Shown: positions 16,556-25,161 of the stretch, one piece after another
Layout: each line of letters begins with the position of its first letter
Position numbering within the stretch: the stretch's first letter is position 1
Source: Flavobacterium indicum GPTSA100-9 = DSM 17447
GTDB lineage: Bacteria; Bacteroidota; Bacteroidia; Flavobacteriales; Flavobacteriaceae
Length of the DNA stretch: 64,000 nt
Direction: 5' to 3'
Assembly (NCBI RefSeq): GCF_000455605.1
Contig: NC_017025.1
Coordinates: 1,922,001 to 1,986,000 of the forward strand
Notes under the pieces: model-generated
What the model was told of the DNA's origin: nothing
What the model saw: the letters and a program-made list of their open reading frames with translations, nothing else
Databases searched by the model: none
Position numbers and translations under genes: made by a program

Positions 16556-17777
16556 TAAAAGGCAAATAGTTCTAAATAGTGTTGCTTTTTTGATTTTAGT
16601 AATCATAGTTATTTCATGTCAACTTTTAAATCAAAACTACAAATTTCCAGATAGTTATTCTTATCTTCTTGCTTGTAAGGAATTGTATTTTAATTTTAAA
16701 TTAAACGATCACAGACCTTTTTTATTTAGTTTAATTTATGGAATTCCATTGCTATTTACTAAAAATATTGAATCCCTTTTCTTGTGGAGTCTAATTTTAA
16801 ATATCCTTTTTTGGTTTGCAACAATTAACTTATTGTACAAATCATTACTTTCATTTACATCTCCTAAAATAGCTTTTATTGCCTCACTCCTATTTTCAAT
16901 TAGCATTGGAAATATATTTATCATCTTTCATTTACTTACTGAAACGATTTTTACTTTTATTACAATACTAATTGTATATCAATTAATTAACTATTCAAAA
17001 GATAAAGAAATTAAACCTTTAATTTATGCTTTATCAGTGCTTATTTTGGCATGTTTAATTAAGCCATTAAGCTTAGGTATCGTTCTGATTTGTATTATTT
17101 TTTACTATAATGACATTTTAAAAATTACTAAAAGTCGATACTCAATTGTTTTATACTTCAGTATTTTACTTTTTTTGATTCAACTAATTGGAATGAAAGT
17201 TACCTATGGTACTTTCACTTTGAGTTATATTGATAATTCTACGTATTACAATTATTTGGGAACAAAAGCTGATTGCTATAAAAATAAGGAAGTTTTCATT
17301 CAAGGTAAAAACAAGCGTGTGCTAGAAACAAAAAATCTATCACATCAGGAAATGAAAAAATTGGCTAAAAAAGATTTCTATAATCAATTAGAAAACAACA
17401 AATTAAATTTAATAAAAGCTTATTTTTCAAATCTTTTTATCAATAGCACCAAAGGAAGTGCTTCGGTTCATGGTTGCAAAAACATAAACAAAACTTCATA
17501 TTTTGATGCTTTTCAATTTACATTCAAAGTTATTAGTAAAATTCAGAATATTTTTCTAACGTTATTAGGAATACTTACCTCATTTATAATTCTTTACAAC
17601 TATAAAACTAATACCAAATCAATACTATTTGTTGCTTTCACTATTTTATATTGCATTGGAGTATCTGCAATTTCAACAGACCAAGGCGATCGTTTTCATA
17701 TCATTTTATACCCGCTTATAATATTACAAACTACTAATATTATAATTCGTTGGAAACAAAAGTTTTATATTCCTTAA
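16548..17777 (+). CDS. Multi-pass membrane protein, GT-C/PMT-like
   Basis: The 409-residue protein has about ten membrane helices. A short first loop contains FPDSYSYLLACKEL followed by DHRPFLFSLIYGIP, resembling GT-C enzymes that use polyprenyl-phosphate sugars, where an acidic residue sits in the first extracytoplasmic loop. A soluble segment around residues 225-310 has three cysteines. No closer family was recognised. It overlaps the previous glycosyltransferase by 8 bases, and its 3' end overlaps the convergent FdtA-like gene by 38 bases. Confidence 0.72.
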   Translation: MINKRQIVLNSVAFLILVIIVISCQLLNQNYKFPDSYSYLLACKELYFNFKLNDHRPFLFSLIYGIPLLFTKNIESLFLWSLILNILFWFATINLLYKSLLSFTSPKIAFIASLLFSISIGNIFIIFHLLTETIFTFITILIVYQLINYSKDKEIKPLIYALSVLILACLIKPLSLGIVLICIIFYYNDILKITKSRYSIVLYFSILLFLIQLIGMKVTYGTFTLSYIDNSTYYNYLGTKADCYKNKEVFIQGKNKRVLETKNLSHQEMKKLAKKDFYNQLENNKLNLIKAYFSNLFINSTKGSASVHGCKNINKTSYFDAFQFTFKVISKIQNIFLTLLGILTSFIILYNYKTNTKSILFVAFTILYCIGVSAISTDQGDRFHIILYPLIILQTTNIIIRWKQKFYIP

Positions 17778-18141
17778 AACTACGAATATAATCCTCTTCA
17801 TCATATACTTCAGAGGCTAAAACTAAACAAACAGCACCCGAAGAAAAATTTTCTAATTCGCGCCAAATGTTATTTTCAATCAATAATCCTTTATCAGGTC
17901 TATTTAAAGTAACTACTTCTTTCTTTTTTCCATCTTTCAACACCACATCAAAACTACCTGAAATGGCTATTAAAATTTGTTTTAATTTTTTATGCGCATG
18001 TCCGCCTCTTTTGGCTCCACTTGGCACATCAAATAAATAATAGACCCGTTTTACATCAAATGGAATGGTATCGTTTTCTATAACACCAATATTTCCTTTA
18101 GTATTGGTTATTTTCGGAATATCAATTAGTTTAATTTTCAT
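17740..18141 (-). CDS. FdtA/QdtA/WxcM-like dTDP-sugar 3,4-ketoisomerase (cupin)
   Basis: The 133-residue protein is a small cupin of the FdtA type: KRVYYLFDVPSGAKRGGHAHKKLKQ holds the paired histidines, followed by ISGSFDVVLKDG and a C-terminal YDEEDYIRSFKEY. Relatives convert dTDP-4-keto-6-deoxyglucose to a 3-keto isomer on the way to amino-deoxy sugars such as Fuc3NAc or Qui3NAc. The frame opens at TTG (18162); ATG 18141 gives the family start MKIKLIDIP. It overlaps the upstream glycosyltransferase by 11 bases. The partner aminotransferase and acetyltransferase are not in the window. Confidence 0.88.
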   Translation of the reverse strand: MKIKLIDIPKITNTKGNIGVIENDTIPFDVKRVYYLFDVPSGAKRGGHAHKKLKQILIAISGSFDVVLKDGKKKEVVTLNRPDKGLLIENNIWRELENFSSGAVCLVLASEVYDEEDYIRSFKEYKTFVSNEL

Positions 18142-19240
18142 GCTGTTTTTGTAATTTTTCAAATAATTTCATCCAAGTTGCTCCAATTTTATCAATTGAA
18201 AAATCTCGAATACTAGTTTTTGAATTGCTTTTACAACGTAAATATAGTTCTTTATCTTCAATCATTGCATGAAAAGCCTCTACCATTGCATTGGTATCCT
18301 GATTTAAAACCAATAATCCATTATGTCGATCCTGAATAATTTCGCTGGGACCCGATTCATAATTCCATGAAACAACAGGTGTACCACAGGCTAATGTTTC
18401 TAACAAAACCATTGGCAAACCTTCATATTTACTGGTGGAAACTCCAAATAAAGCATTCTTAAAATATGAAAACGGATTATTAACATGACCTAAAAAATGA
18501 ATTTTATCATTCAAATATAAGTTGTGAGCCAATTGAATATAACTTGCTTTCAAATCGCCTTCTCCTAATATTATCAAATGGATATTTTGTTTTGGTAAAT
18601 TAGATTTAGAATAGATTTCAATTAATTTATCAAATTGCTTTATATTTTGGTTCATACTACCTGCAGCAACTATAAATTGATGCTGAAAAGGAACTGATTC
18701 CTTCGCTTTTGTTTCAAAATAATCTAAATCAATGGGATTATAAATCGTAAACAAATGTTTGTTGTAATATTGATTTTCTACTTTGGCAAGAATACTATCG
18801 GAAACAGTAATCATGGCTTTGGCTTTATGATAAAGCAACCATGCTTTCCAACTGGATTTGGGAATATAGGAATCAATTTTGATACTATGTATGGTTTGAA
18901 TTAAATGATCATACACCAAATGATGCAATAACACTTCTTGCCAAAAACGTTCTTTGGTTCTAAAATCGAGTATAAAATCAAATTGTTCTTGCTTACAATA
19001 GTTCCGAATTGCCCAAAAACGTTTCCATCGACTCCAAATACTATTAGATTCGTCTTTTAATTTTTCAAAATGAACAAGAGTTCCACTGTATTCATAATCC
19101 ACTTTACCAGCAAAAACAAGATGGTGCACTTCTATACCTTTTGCCACAAAAAAGTTCGATAAAAGAGCCGCACAACGTTCGGCACCACCATCAGATAATG
19201 TTACAGTTGCAAGGGCAATTTTTAGTGGTTTTGTATTCAT
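18131..19240 (-). CDS. Glycosyltransferase family 4 protein
   Basis: A 369-residue GT-B enzyme. The N-terminus KIALATVTLSDGGAERCAALL carries the GGAER motif, and the donor domain has STSKYEGLPMVLLETLACGTPVVSW followed by SGPSEII. GGAER-type GT4 enzymes often act in O-antigen or capsule synthesis. It is first in a two-gene minus-strand unit with the FdtA-like gene and faces the four plus-strand glycan genes. Confidence 0.92.
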   Translation of the reverse strand: MNTKPLKIALATVTLSDGGAERCAALLSNFFVAKGIEVHHLVFAGKVDYEYSGTLVHFEKLKDESNSIWSRWKRFWAIRNYCKQEQFDFILDFRTKERFWQEVLLHHLVYDHLIQTIHSIKIDSYIPKSSWKAWLLYHKAKAMITVSDSILAKVENQYYNKHLFTIYNPIDLDYFETKAKESVPFQHQFIVAAGSMNQNIKQFDKLIEIYSKSNLPKQNIHLIILGEGDLKASYIQLAHNLYLNDKIHFLGHVNNPFSYFKNALFGVSTSKYEGLPMVLLETLACGTPVVSWNYESGPSEIIQDRHNGLLVLNQDTNAMVEAFHAMIEDKELYLRCKSNSKTSIRDFSIDKIGATWMKLFEKLQKQHEN

Positions 19241-19307
19241 TCATTTATTCATAATTAAATCAAATATAGAAATATTCATTTAACTATAAAATTTTGAATT
19301 TAGTTTG

Positions 19308-19315
19308 TATATTTG
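19308..19315 (+). promoter_or_regulatory. -7 box (TATATTTG) before murQ
   Basis: TATATTTG fits TAnnTTTG. Transcription would begin near 19322, which excludes the in-frame TTG at 19317 as a start and favours ATG 19329 or 19341. Confidence 0.55.
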
Positions 19316-19340
19316 ATTGCATCAAGAAATGAAATCGATT

Positions 19341-20153
19341 ATGTCGTTTACTAAAACAACGGAACAAGCATCAAAGTATGAACATTTAGAACAAATGTCT
19401 GTTAATGAGTTATTAACCAACATTAATAATGAAGATAAATTAGTTCCGTTAGCCGTAGAAAAAGCATTACCTCAAATTGAAAAATTAATTTCAATTGTGG
19501 TAGAAAAGATGAAAAATGGCGGACGATTGTTTTATATTGGTGCGGGCACTTCGGGTAGATTAGGAATAGTAGATGCCTCTGAATGTCCACCAACCTTTGG
19601 CGTTCCATTTGATTTAGTAATTGGGATAATTGCCGGAGGTGATACTGCCATAAGAAAAGCAGTTGAATTTGCAGAAGACGACAAAATGCAGGCTTGGAAA
19701 GATTTACAAGAATGGAACATCAATGAAAAAGATGTCGTAATTGGAATTGCTGCTTCAGGAACTACACCCTATGTTATTGGTGGATTAGAACAATGTAAAC
19801 AAAATAACATCACAACAGGAGGAATTACTTGTAATGCTGGAAGTCCATTAGCCTTGGTACCCGATTATCCTATTGAAGTTGTGGTTGGTCCAGAATTTGT
19901 AACTGGCAGTAGTAGAATGAAAGCAGGAACAGCACAAAAACTGGTGTTAAACATGATTTCAACTGCCACTATGATACAGTTAGGAAGAGTTAAGGGTAAC
20001 AAAATGGTAGATATGCAATTGAGCAATGTAAAACTTATTGATCGTGGCGTGCGTATGATCATGAGTGAAATACCTGTAGATTATGAAATTGCAGCTGAAT
20101 TATTGAAAAAATACGGCAGCGTAAGAAAAGCTGTTGAAAACTATACTAACTAA
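19341..20153 (+). CDS. murQ: N-acetylmuramic acid 6-phosphate etherase MurQ
   Basis: The 270-residue protein is a SIS-domain etherase with the MurQ signatures LFYIGAGTSGRLGIVDASECPPTFG, GIAASGTTPYVIGGL and TGSSRMKAGTAQK. It removes the lactyl ether from MurNAc-6-phosphate to give GlcNAc-6-phosphate, a step in peptidoglycan recycling. ATG 19341 is chosen because MSFTKTTEQ matches the usual family N-terminus; ATG 19329 is possible. No MurNAc transporter or AnmK kinase is near. Three small envelope genes and terC follow on the same strand. Confidence 0.95.
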   Translation: MSFTKTTEQASKYEHLEQMSVNELLTNINNEDKLVPLAVEKALPQIEKLISIVVEKMKNGGRLFYIGAGTSGRLGIVDASECPPTFGVPFDLVIGIIAGGDTAIRKAVEFAEDDKMQAWKDLQEWNINEKDVVIGIAASGTTPYVIGGLEQCKQNNITTGGITCNAGSPLALVPDYPIEVVVGPEFVTGSSRMKAGTAQKLVLNMISTATMIQLGRVKGNKMVDMQLSNVKLIDRGVRMIMSEIPVDYEIAAELLKKYGSVRKAVENYTN

Positions 20154-20169
20154 TTAAAAGAATAATGCT

Positions 20170-20676
20170 ATGAAAAAAACATTAGTAATTTGTTTATTTT
20201 TTATTTCACTTTTTGGATTTTCTCAAAAAAGACCTGCTATGAGAGAAATACCTGCAGGACAAGAAATTGAATTACGTGGAAACAAATATTTCATTAATGG
20301 GGAACAATATGGAACATTTGAAATTAAAAAATACTTACAAGATTCGAATTATCAAGCCTATTCAAGCTTTAAAAAAGGTAAAAGTAAAGGCGCTTTAGGT
20401 GGATTTTTTCTAGGATTAGGAGGTGCTTTAATTATTGCTGATGTTGCAAGAGGTATTTCTTCTGATGTCACTTATCCGTCATTTTTCACCTATTCAGGTG
20501 CTGCATTTGTTGCCATTTCAATTCCAATTTTAAGTGGAAGAAAAGCTAAAGTAGAAAATGGAATAAAACTGTATAATGAAGGATTAAAAGCTACTGGAAA
20601 CTTAGACAATTCAAGAGATTATAGCCTGAATATTGTATCAAACTCCAATGGTGTTGGTTTAAAATTAACTTTTTAA
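20170..20676 (+). CDS. Secreted or membrane protein of unknown function
   Basis: The 168-residue protein has a signal peptide (MKKTLVICLFFISLFGFSQ) and two further hydrophobic segments, around residues 78-94 (rich in glycine, LGGFFLGLGGALIIADV) and 105-120. A short C-terminal tail ends NSNGVGLKLTF, like the last strand of an outer-membrane protein. The family was not recognised. It starts 16 bases after murQ and ends one base before the DUF6095 gene, so it belongs to the murQ transcription unit. Confidence 0.75.
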   Translation: MKKTLVICLFFISLFGFSQKRPAMREIPAGQEIELRGNKYFINGEQYGTFEIKKYLQDSNYQAYSSFKKGKSKGALGGFFLGLGGALIIADVARGISSDVTYPSFFTYSGAAFVAISIPILSGRKAKVENGIKLYNEGLKATGNLDNSRDYSLNIVSNSNGVGLKLTF

Positions 20677-20677
20677 C

Positions 20678-20896
20678 ATGACTAATAAATTAGTTTTATA
20701 CAAAGGTATTCGCTACTTGGCTTTTGCATTACCTCTTTTATTTTTAGGTCCTGTTTTTTTAAACAGTTGCTTTAAAAATCAAGGGCATCCTTTGTATCCC
20801 TATCTTCTTGTACTTGCAATTTTAGTATGTATTTATGCCGTTTATCTTGGTTTTAAAGGAGTAAAAACTATTGTAAGTAGTATGTTTGACAAATAA
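20678..20896 (+). CDS. DUF6095-like small membrane protein
   Basis: A 72-residue protein with two membrane helices (about 12-29 and 40-60) connected by a short loop, FKNQGHPLYPY. It resembles the DUF6095 family, which is found in Flavobacteriaceae and has no known function. Its start lies one base after the preceding stop, which points to co-translation. Confidence 0.75.
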   Translation: MTNKLVLYKGIRYLAFALPLLFLGPVFLNSCFKNQGHPLYPYLLVLAILVCIYAVYLGFKGVKTIVSSMFDK

Positions 20897-20910
20897 TTTT
20901 GAAATAAAAA

Positions 20911-21288
20911 GTGAAAAATATTAAAATTAGTATCTATTTAGTTTTATCAATGACATTATTTTCTTGTTACGAACAAGAACGCAATTGTAGTGCTTTTAAA
21001 ACAGGTAAATTTAGTTCAGAAACCACCGTTGAAGGAAAAAAGTATTCAACTACTTTTGAACGAAATGATTCCATGCAAATTGAAAATTTCAACAATAAAA
21101 TTGATACTTTTTCTATTCGATGGATTAATGATTGTGAATACATCCTTGAAAACATAAAACCTAAAAATAGAGAAGAAAAAAAAGCGGTACATGTAAAAAT
21201 ACTGAACACCAAAGACTTAACTTATAATTTCGAATATTCATTTGTTGGTGAAACAAAAAAACAAAAAGGTTCTGTAACAAAAATGTAA
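20911..21288 (+). CDS. Small lipoprotein of unknown function (GTG start)
   Basis: The 125-residue protein begins at GTG and has a lipoprotein signal ending LSMTLFSC, with the lipidated cysteine at position 19. The next in-frame ATG (codon 14) would destroy the signal, so the GTG start is likely real. The mature part is hydrophilic, with beta-rich sequence such as GKFSSETTVEGKKYSTTFERN and three further cysteine-containing segments. The family was not recognised. Confidence 0.72.
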   Translation: MKNIKISIYLVLSMTLFSCYEQERNCSAFKTGKFSSETTVEGKKYSTTFERNDSMQIENFNNKIDTFSIRWINDCEYILENIKPKNREEKKAVHVKILNTKDLTYNFEYSFVGETKKQKGSVTKM

Positions 21289-21337
21289 TTTCTTACGTTT
21301 AATAAGAACTAACAATTAAATTATTTAACTAATAAAA

Positions 21338-22195
21338 ATGGAAATTTTATCAAATCCAAATGCTTGGGTAGCTTTATTAACCCTAACTTTTTTAGAAATT
21401 ATTTTAGGTATTGACAACATTGTTTTCTTGTCTATTGTTTCTGGTAAATTAAAAGAAGAAGACCAACCAAAAGCACGAAGAATTGGTTTATTATTAGCCA
21501 TGGCTTTTCGTATTATTTTATTATTTGGTATTACTTGGGTAATGAGTTTAAAAGATTCCTTCTTTGATTTTGATTGGAGTTTTGTTTCAGGTGGAATTTC
21601 CGGGCAAAGTTTAATTGTTTTTGGAGGTGGATTGTTTTTATTGTATAAATCCGTTTCAGAAATTCACCATAAATTAGAAGGTGAAGAAGAAGCTACTGCT
21701 GGAAAAGCAAGTAATTCATTAGCTTCAGCCGTAATTCAGATTGCTCTTTTAAATATCGTTTTCTCGTTTGACAGTATTTTAACTGCTGTTGGTTTAGTTA
21801 GTGCCGCGCCTGCTCCTGCTGGTTTTGGTCCTGCTGGTGCTTTAGAAATTATGATTGCAGCAATTGTAATTTCAATTGTAATTATGTTAATTTTTGCTGG
21901 TCCGGTTTCTAAATTTGTAAACGAACACCCAACTATTCAAATTTTAGGATTATCATTCTTAATCTTAATTGGTGTAATGTTATTAGCAGAAGGTTCTCAC
22001 TTGGCTTCTATTAAATTCTTCGGAGAAACGGAAGTACATAGTATTCCAAAAGGGTATCTATATTTTGCTATTTTCTTCTCTTTATTTGTAGAATTTTTAA
22101 ATTTAAGAATGAAGAAAAATGCTAGAAAACCAGTACAATTACACAATAGTAAAATTGCTGATTCTAAATTAACTGATGATGATTTAATGAATTAA
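21338..22195 (+). CDS. TerC family integral membrane protein
   Basis: The 285-residue protein has seven to eight membrane helices. The TerC signature is in the first helices: FLEIILGIDNIVFLSIVSGKL, with an acidic residue in the membrane, and again SFDSILTAVGLV in a later helix. TerC proteins are linked to tellurite resistance and to manganese export near the translocon; the true substrate here is unknown. It is followed by a strong terminator. Confidence 0.92.
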   Translation: MEILSNPNAWVALLTLTFLEIILGIDNIVFLSIVSGKLKEEDQPKARRIGLLLAMAFRIILLFGITWVMSLKDSFFDFDWSFVSGGISGQSLIVFGGGLFLLYKSVSEIHHKLEGEEEATAGKASNSLASAVIQIALLNIVFSFDSILTAVGLVSAAPAPAGFGPAGALEIMIAAIVISIVIMLIFAGPVSKFVNEHPTIQILGLSFLILIGVMLLAEGSHLASIKFFGETEVHSIPKGYLYFAIFFSLFVEFLNLRMKKNARKPVQLHNSKIADSKLTDDDLMN

Positions 22196-22215
22196 AAAGC
22201 TTAACATTAAATATA

Positions 22216-22250
22216 AAAAATGCCTGTTCTTTTTTGGAGCAGGCATTTTT
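22216..22250 (+). terminator. Terminator of terC
   Basis: TGCCTGTTC (22221-22229) pairs with GAGCAGGCA (22237-22245) with one G-U pair, extended by A and T runs (22216-22220 and 22246-22250). Confidence 0.88.
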
Positions 22251-22268
22251 CTTTTTAGTACATATATT

Positions 22269-22312
22269 GTCCCGCTTTCGCCTGTGCATGGCACTTGGCT
22301 CTATCGGGGCTA
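22269..22312. repeat. Possible flavobacterial REP-like intergenic element
   Basis: This short stretch is much more GC-rich than its surroundings. Its ends are GTCCCGCTTTCG (22269-22280) and TATCGGGGCTA (22302-22312), so CCCG and CGGG can pair, and an inner GTGC-ATG-GCAC hairpin lies between. The ends, read on the minus strand as AGCCCCGATA and GAAAGCGGGAC, resemble an intergenic element that I recall recurring in Flavobacterium genomes. That is memory, not a search. Confidence 0.5.
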
Positions 22313-22384
22313 GTAAAGACGTTGTAATTTTCAAAAGACAAAAAACTAACAGGAATTAGAAAAACTTGTTTGGATTGATTATTT

Positions 22385-22419
22385 ACCACCCTTCAAGGGT
22401 CAAACCCTTGAAGGGTGGT
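22385..22419. repeat. Perfect 16-bp inverted repeat with 3-base loop
   Basis: ACCACCCTTCAAGGGT (22385-22400) is followed by CAA and its exact reverse complement (22404-22419). Each arm is itself a near-palindrome, CCCTT-C-AAGGG, so the element could form one long hairpin or two small ones. There is no T run, so it is not a standard terminator. It lies 21 bases beyond the parC stop and could stabilise the 3' end of that transcript. Confidence 0.9.
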
Positions 22420-22439
22420 TAAATTCTTCAACTATTATT

Positions 22440-25091
22440 TTAATCCAAACTCAACGTAATTTGTCCGTCATCATCCAATTGAATATTGAAATCTTGGATA
22501 TCATTACCTTCTTCCAATTCTTCTTTTAGTTCAGCTTCAGGTTCATCTAAAATTTCTTCATAAGGCAAAGGGTCCAATAAATTTACTTGTTTCAATTTAT
22601 CCGTACTCAATTGATTCCCTTGCGCTTTTATTCCTTTTACAGCAATGAATTCCTCGAAATTGACAATCTGATTTTCCTTTTGAACACCTTTTACTTTGGC
22701 AAAAACAACTTCTGCCATAGGACGCCAATCGGTAGAAACAATTTCTAACTGCGATTTTTCATGTTCCGAAATAAAAATCTCTTCCTTATTTTCGTTTTCT
22801 ACTAAAAATCGTTTAACATAATAACGGTCTTTTTCTCCATCAAAATAAATCGCAGAAATAGGTTTATTTTTATTCCATTTTTCTAAAACAATCATGTCTT
22901 CTTCAAAATGGGTCGATAATTCTGGTATAATCGTTTTTACTTTACCTGACTGTGTAATAACCAATAAACGATCATTCGGCTTAAATTCACCTAACAACTC
23001 TCCCCTTCCGTCTACATTTAATCGTTGCACCGTATCATCAAACCACACTTTTCTAGGACGTAGCGTAGAAATCCCTTTCTCTTTTAATTCAATTTTCTTT
23101 ATTGGATATTTTGAAACCGTGTTTCCTTTACTGGCACGACCTTTAATCATTATTTCAGCAAAATCCACATCCCATTTCAGTTTTTTCACACTGCCTACCT
23201 GACGCAATAATATGGTTACAACCTCAGCTTCTCCATTTGGATTGGCAGAAAAATAAAGCACTTGACTTCCCGCTTTTTCTTGCGTTAAATCATATTCTTT
23301 ATCACGTGTTACCCCTGAAACATTGAATCGCTTAATAAAGGAAGGACCCGACTTACCATCACGATAAATCATGTTATAAATGGTTCGCTTGTCGTTTTTA
23401 TCAAAAACCGCCACATGAATAATGTCTTTTCCAAAGAATTTTTTGTCGTCTATTTTTGAAATCATCATTTTTCCATCGCGTAAAAAAACAATAACATCAT
23501 CAATATCTGAACATTCGCCCACATATTCATCTTTCTTCAAGCCCATACCAACGAAACCTTCTTCCCTATTTACATAGAATTTTTGGTTACGTAAAACTAC
23601 TTTTGTGGCTTGAATGTTATCAAAGTTGCGCAACTCCGTTAGGCGTTCGCGTCCTTTACCGTATTTCTCTTTTAATCGTGTAAAATGATCAATAGCAAAA
23701 TCAATAATATTGGCTAAATGATGTTTCACTTGTTCGATTTCATCTTCTAATTTAGCGATATTTTCATCGGCTTTGTCTGAATCGAAACGTGTAATACGAA
23801 TCATTGGAATTTGCGTCAATTTTTGCAAATCTTCATCAACTATATCACGAATTAAAATCTTTTTAAAAGGTTCAAAACGGTTGTATAAATACTCGTATAA
23901 CGACTCTCTATCACTGTACAATTTAAAGTCGATGTACATTTCTTCTCGAATGAAAATCTTCTCTAAATTAGAAAAATGCCATTTTGTTTCGAGTTCGTCT
24001 AATTGTATTTCTAATTCGCGCTTTAAGATATTTACCGTTCTATTAGTCGAAATTTTCAACATGTCTGAAACCCCAATAAACAAAGGTCGATTGCAATTTT
24101 CGATTACACATCCCAACGGAGCAACAGACAATTCACAATCGGTAAACGCATACAAGGCATCAATCATTTTATCCGGAGAAGTTCCTGGTTGCAAATGAAT
24201 TAAGATTTCTACCTCAGCAGCCGTATTGTCTTCTATCTTTTTAATCTTAATTTTACCTTTTTCATTCGCCTTTAAAATACTGTCAATCAATTTAGTGGTA
24301 TCAGTAGAAAAAGGAATTTGTGTAATAACCAAGGTGTTTTTATCTAGTGGTGCAATTTTAGCGCGTACACGAACCCTTCCACCACGCATACCGTCATTAT
24401 ACCCCGAAACATCAGCAATACCAGCCGTTGGAAAATCAGGAAATATGGTAAATGGTTTTCCTTTCAAAATTTTAATAGAAGCATCTATTAACTCATTGAA
24501 ATTGTGTGGTAACAACTTCGTTGACAATCCAACCGCAATCCCTTCTCCGCCTTGAGCCAACAATAAGGGGAATTTTACCGGTAAATGAATGGGTTCATTT
24601 TTACGACCGTCATAACTCAATTGCCATTCCGTTACTTTTGGAGAGAACAACACATCTTGCGCAAACTTACTTAATCTTGCTTCAATATATCGAGGGGCAG
24701 CAGCTCCATCACCTGTTAAAATATTACCCCAGTTCCCTTGACAATCGATTAATAAATCTTTTTGTCCAATGTTTACCATAGCATCGCCTATACTCGCATC
24801 ACCGTGTGGGTGATACTGCATTGTGTGTCCAATGATATTCGCTACTTTGTTGTAACGCCCATCATCTAACTCTTTCATGGAATGCATGATACGGCGCTGA
24901 ACCGGTTTAAATCCGTCTTCAATAGCCGGAACCGCACGCTCTAAAATTACATACGACGCATAATCCAAGAACCAATCTTTATACATTCCTGTTACTTTCG
25001 TAATGGAATCCGAATGATCAGAATGGTCTTGACTTTCAGGTATAAAATCTTGACTTTCGTCTGGGTTTATATTTTGATTTTCTTCACTCAT
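22440..25091 (-). CDS. parC: DNA topoisomerase IV subunit A
   Basis: The 883-residue protein is a type IIA topoisomerase A subunit. The catalytic tyrosine is Tyr135 in APRYIEARL, and the quinolone-determining region HPHGDASIGDAMVNIGQ lies just before it. The C-terminal part has weak beta-pinwheel blades and no GyrA box (QRRGG[RK]G), and the gene pairs with the adjacent B subunit rather than with gyrB, so it is called ParC. It decatenates daughter chromosomes. An acidic tail (ELEEGNDIQDFNIQLDDDGQ) ends the protein. It lies 70 bases after parE on the same strand. Confidence 0.94.
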   Translation of the reverse strand: MSEENQNINPDESQDFIPESQDHSDHSDSITKVTGMYKDWFLDYASYVILERAVPAIEDGFKPVQRRIMHSMKELDDGRYNKVANIIGHTMQYHPHGDASIGDAMVNIGQKDLLIDCQGNWGNILTGDGAAAPRYIEARLSKFAQDVLFSPKVTEWQLSYDGRKNEPIHLPVKFPLLLAQGGEGIAVGLSTKLLPHNFNELIDASIKILKGKPFTIFPDFPTAGIADVSGYNDGMRGGRVRVRAKIAPLDKNTLVITQIPFSTDTTKLIDSILKANEKGKIKIKKIEDNTAAEVEILIHLQPGTSPDKMIDALYAFTDCELSVAPLGCVIENCNRPLFIGVSDMLKISTNRTVNILKRELEIQLDELETKWHFSNLEKIFIREEMYIDFKLYSDRESLYEYLYNRFEPFKKILIRDIVDEDLQKLTQIPMIRITRFDSDKADENIAKLEDEIEQVKHHLANIIDFAIDHFTRLKEKYGKGRERLTELRNFDNIQATKVVLRNQKFYVNREEGFVGMGLKKDEYVGECSDIDDVIVFLRDGKMMISKIDDKKFFGKDIIHVAVFDKNDKRTIYNMIYRDGKSGPSFIKRFNVSGVTRDKEYDLTQEKAGSQVLYFSANPNGEAEVVTILLRQVGSVKKLKWDVDFAEIMIKGRASKGNTVSKYPIKKIELKEKGISTLRPRKVWFDDTVQRLNVDGRGELLGEFKPNDRLLVITQSGKVKTIIPELSTHFEEDMIVLEKWNKNKPISAIYFDGEKDRYYVKRFLVENENKEEIFISEHEKSQLEIVSTDWRPMAEVVFAKVKGVQKENQIVNFEEFIAVKGIKAQGNQLSTDKLKQVNLLDPLPYEEILDEPEAELKEELEEGNDIQDFNIQLDDDGQITLSLD

Positions 25092-25094
25092 ATT

Positions 25095-25152
25095 TTTGTT
25101 AACAGTTGTCAGTTTTAAGTTGACAGTTATTAGTTGATAGTTTAAAGTTTAC
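25095..25152. repeat. Degenerate AGTT-rich repeats between parE and parC
   Basis: The spacer is made of imperfect copies of short words such as AACAGTT, TTGACAGTT and TTGATAGTT spaced roughly 10 bases apart. A similar run lies upstream of ychF at 29808-29837. It has no frame and no clear promoter. Confidence 0.6.
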
Positions 25153-25161
25153 TTACAAAAA

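Noticed and set aside
22288..22300. Second sigma-54-like site (TGGCAC)
   Set aside because: TGGCAC is followed by TTGG with the wrong spacing, and lies inside the GC-rich hairpin element facing no gene on that strand.
23773..24555. Long plus-strand frames opposite parC
   Set aside because: They have no family resemblance, and the minus strand encodes a full, well-conserved ParC.
22440..25091. Assignment as gyrA
   Set aside because: No GyrA box is visible in the C-terminal domain and the adjacent B subunit is the ParE type, while gyrB stands elsewhere.
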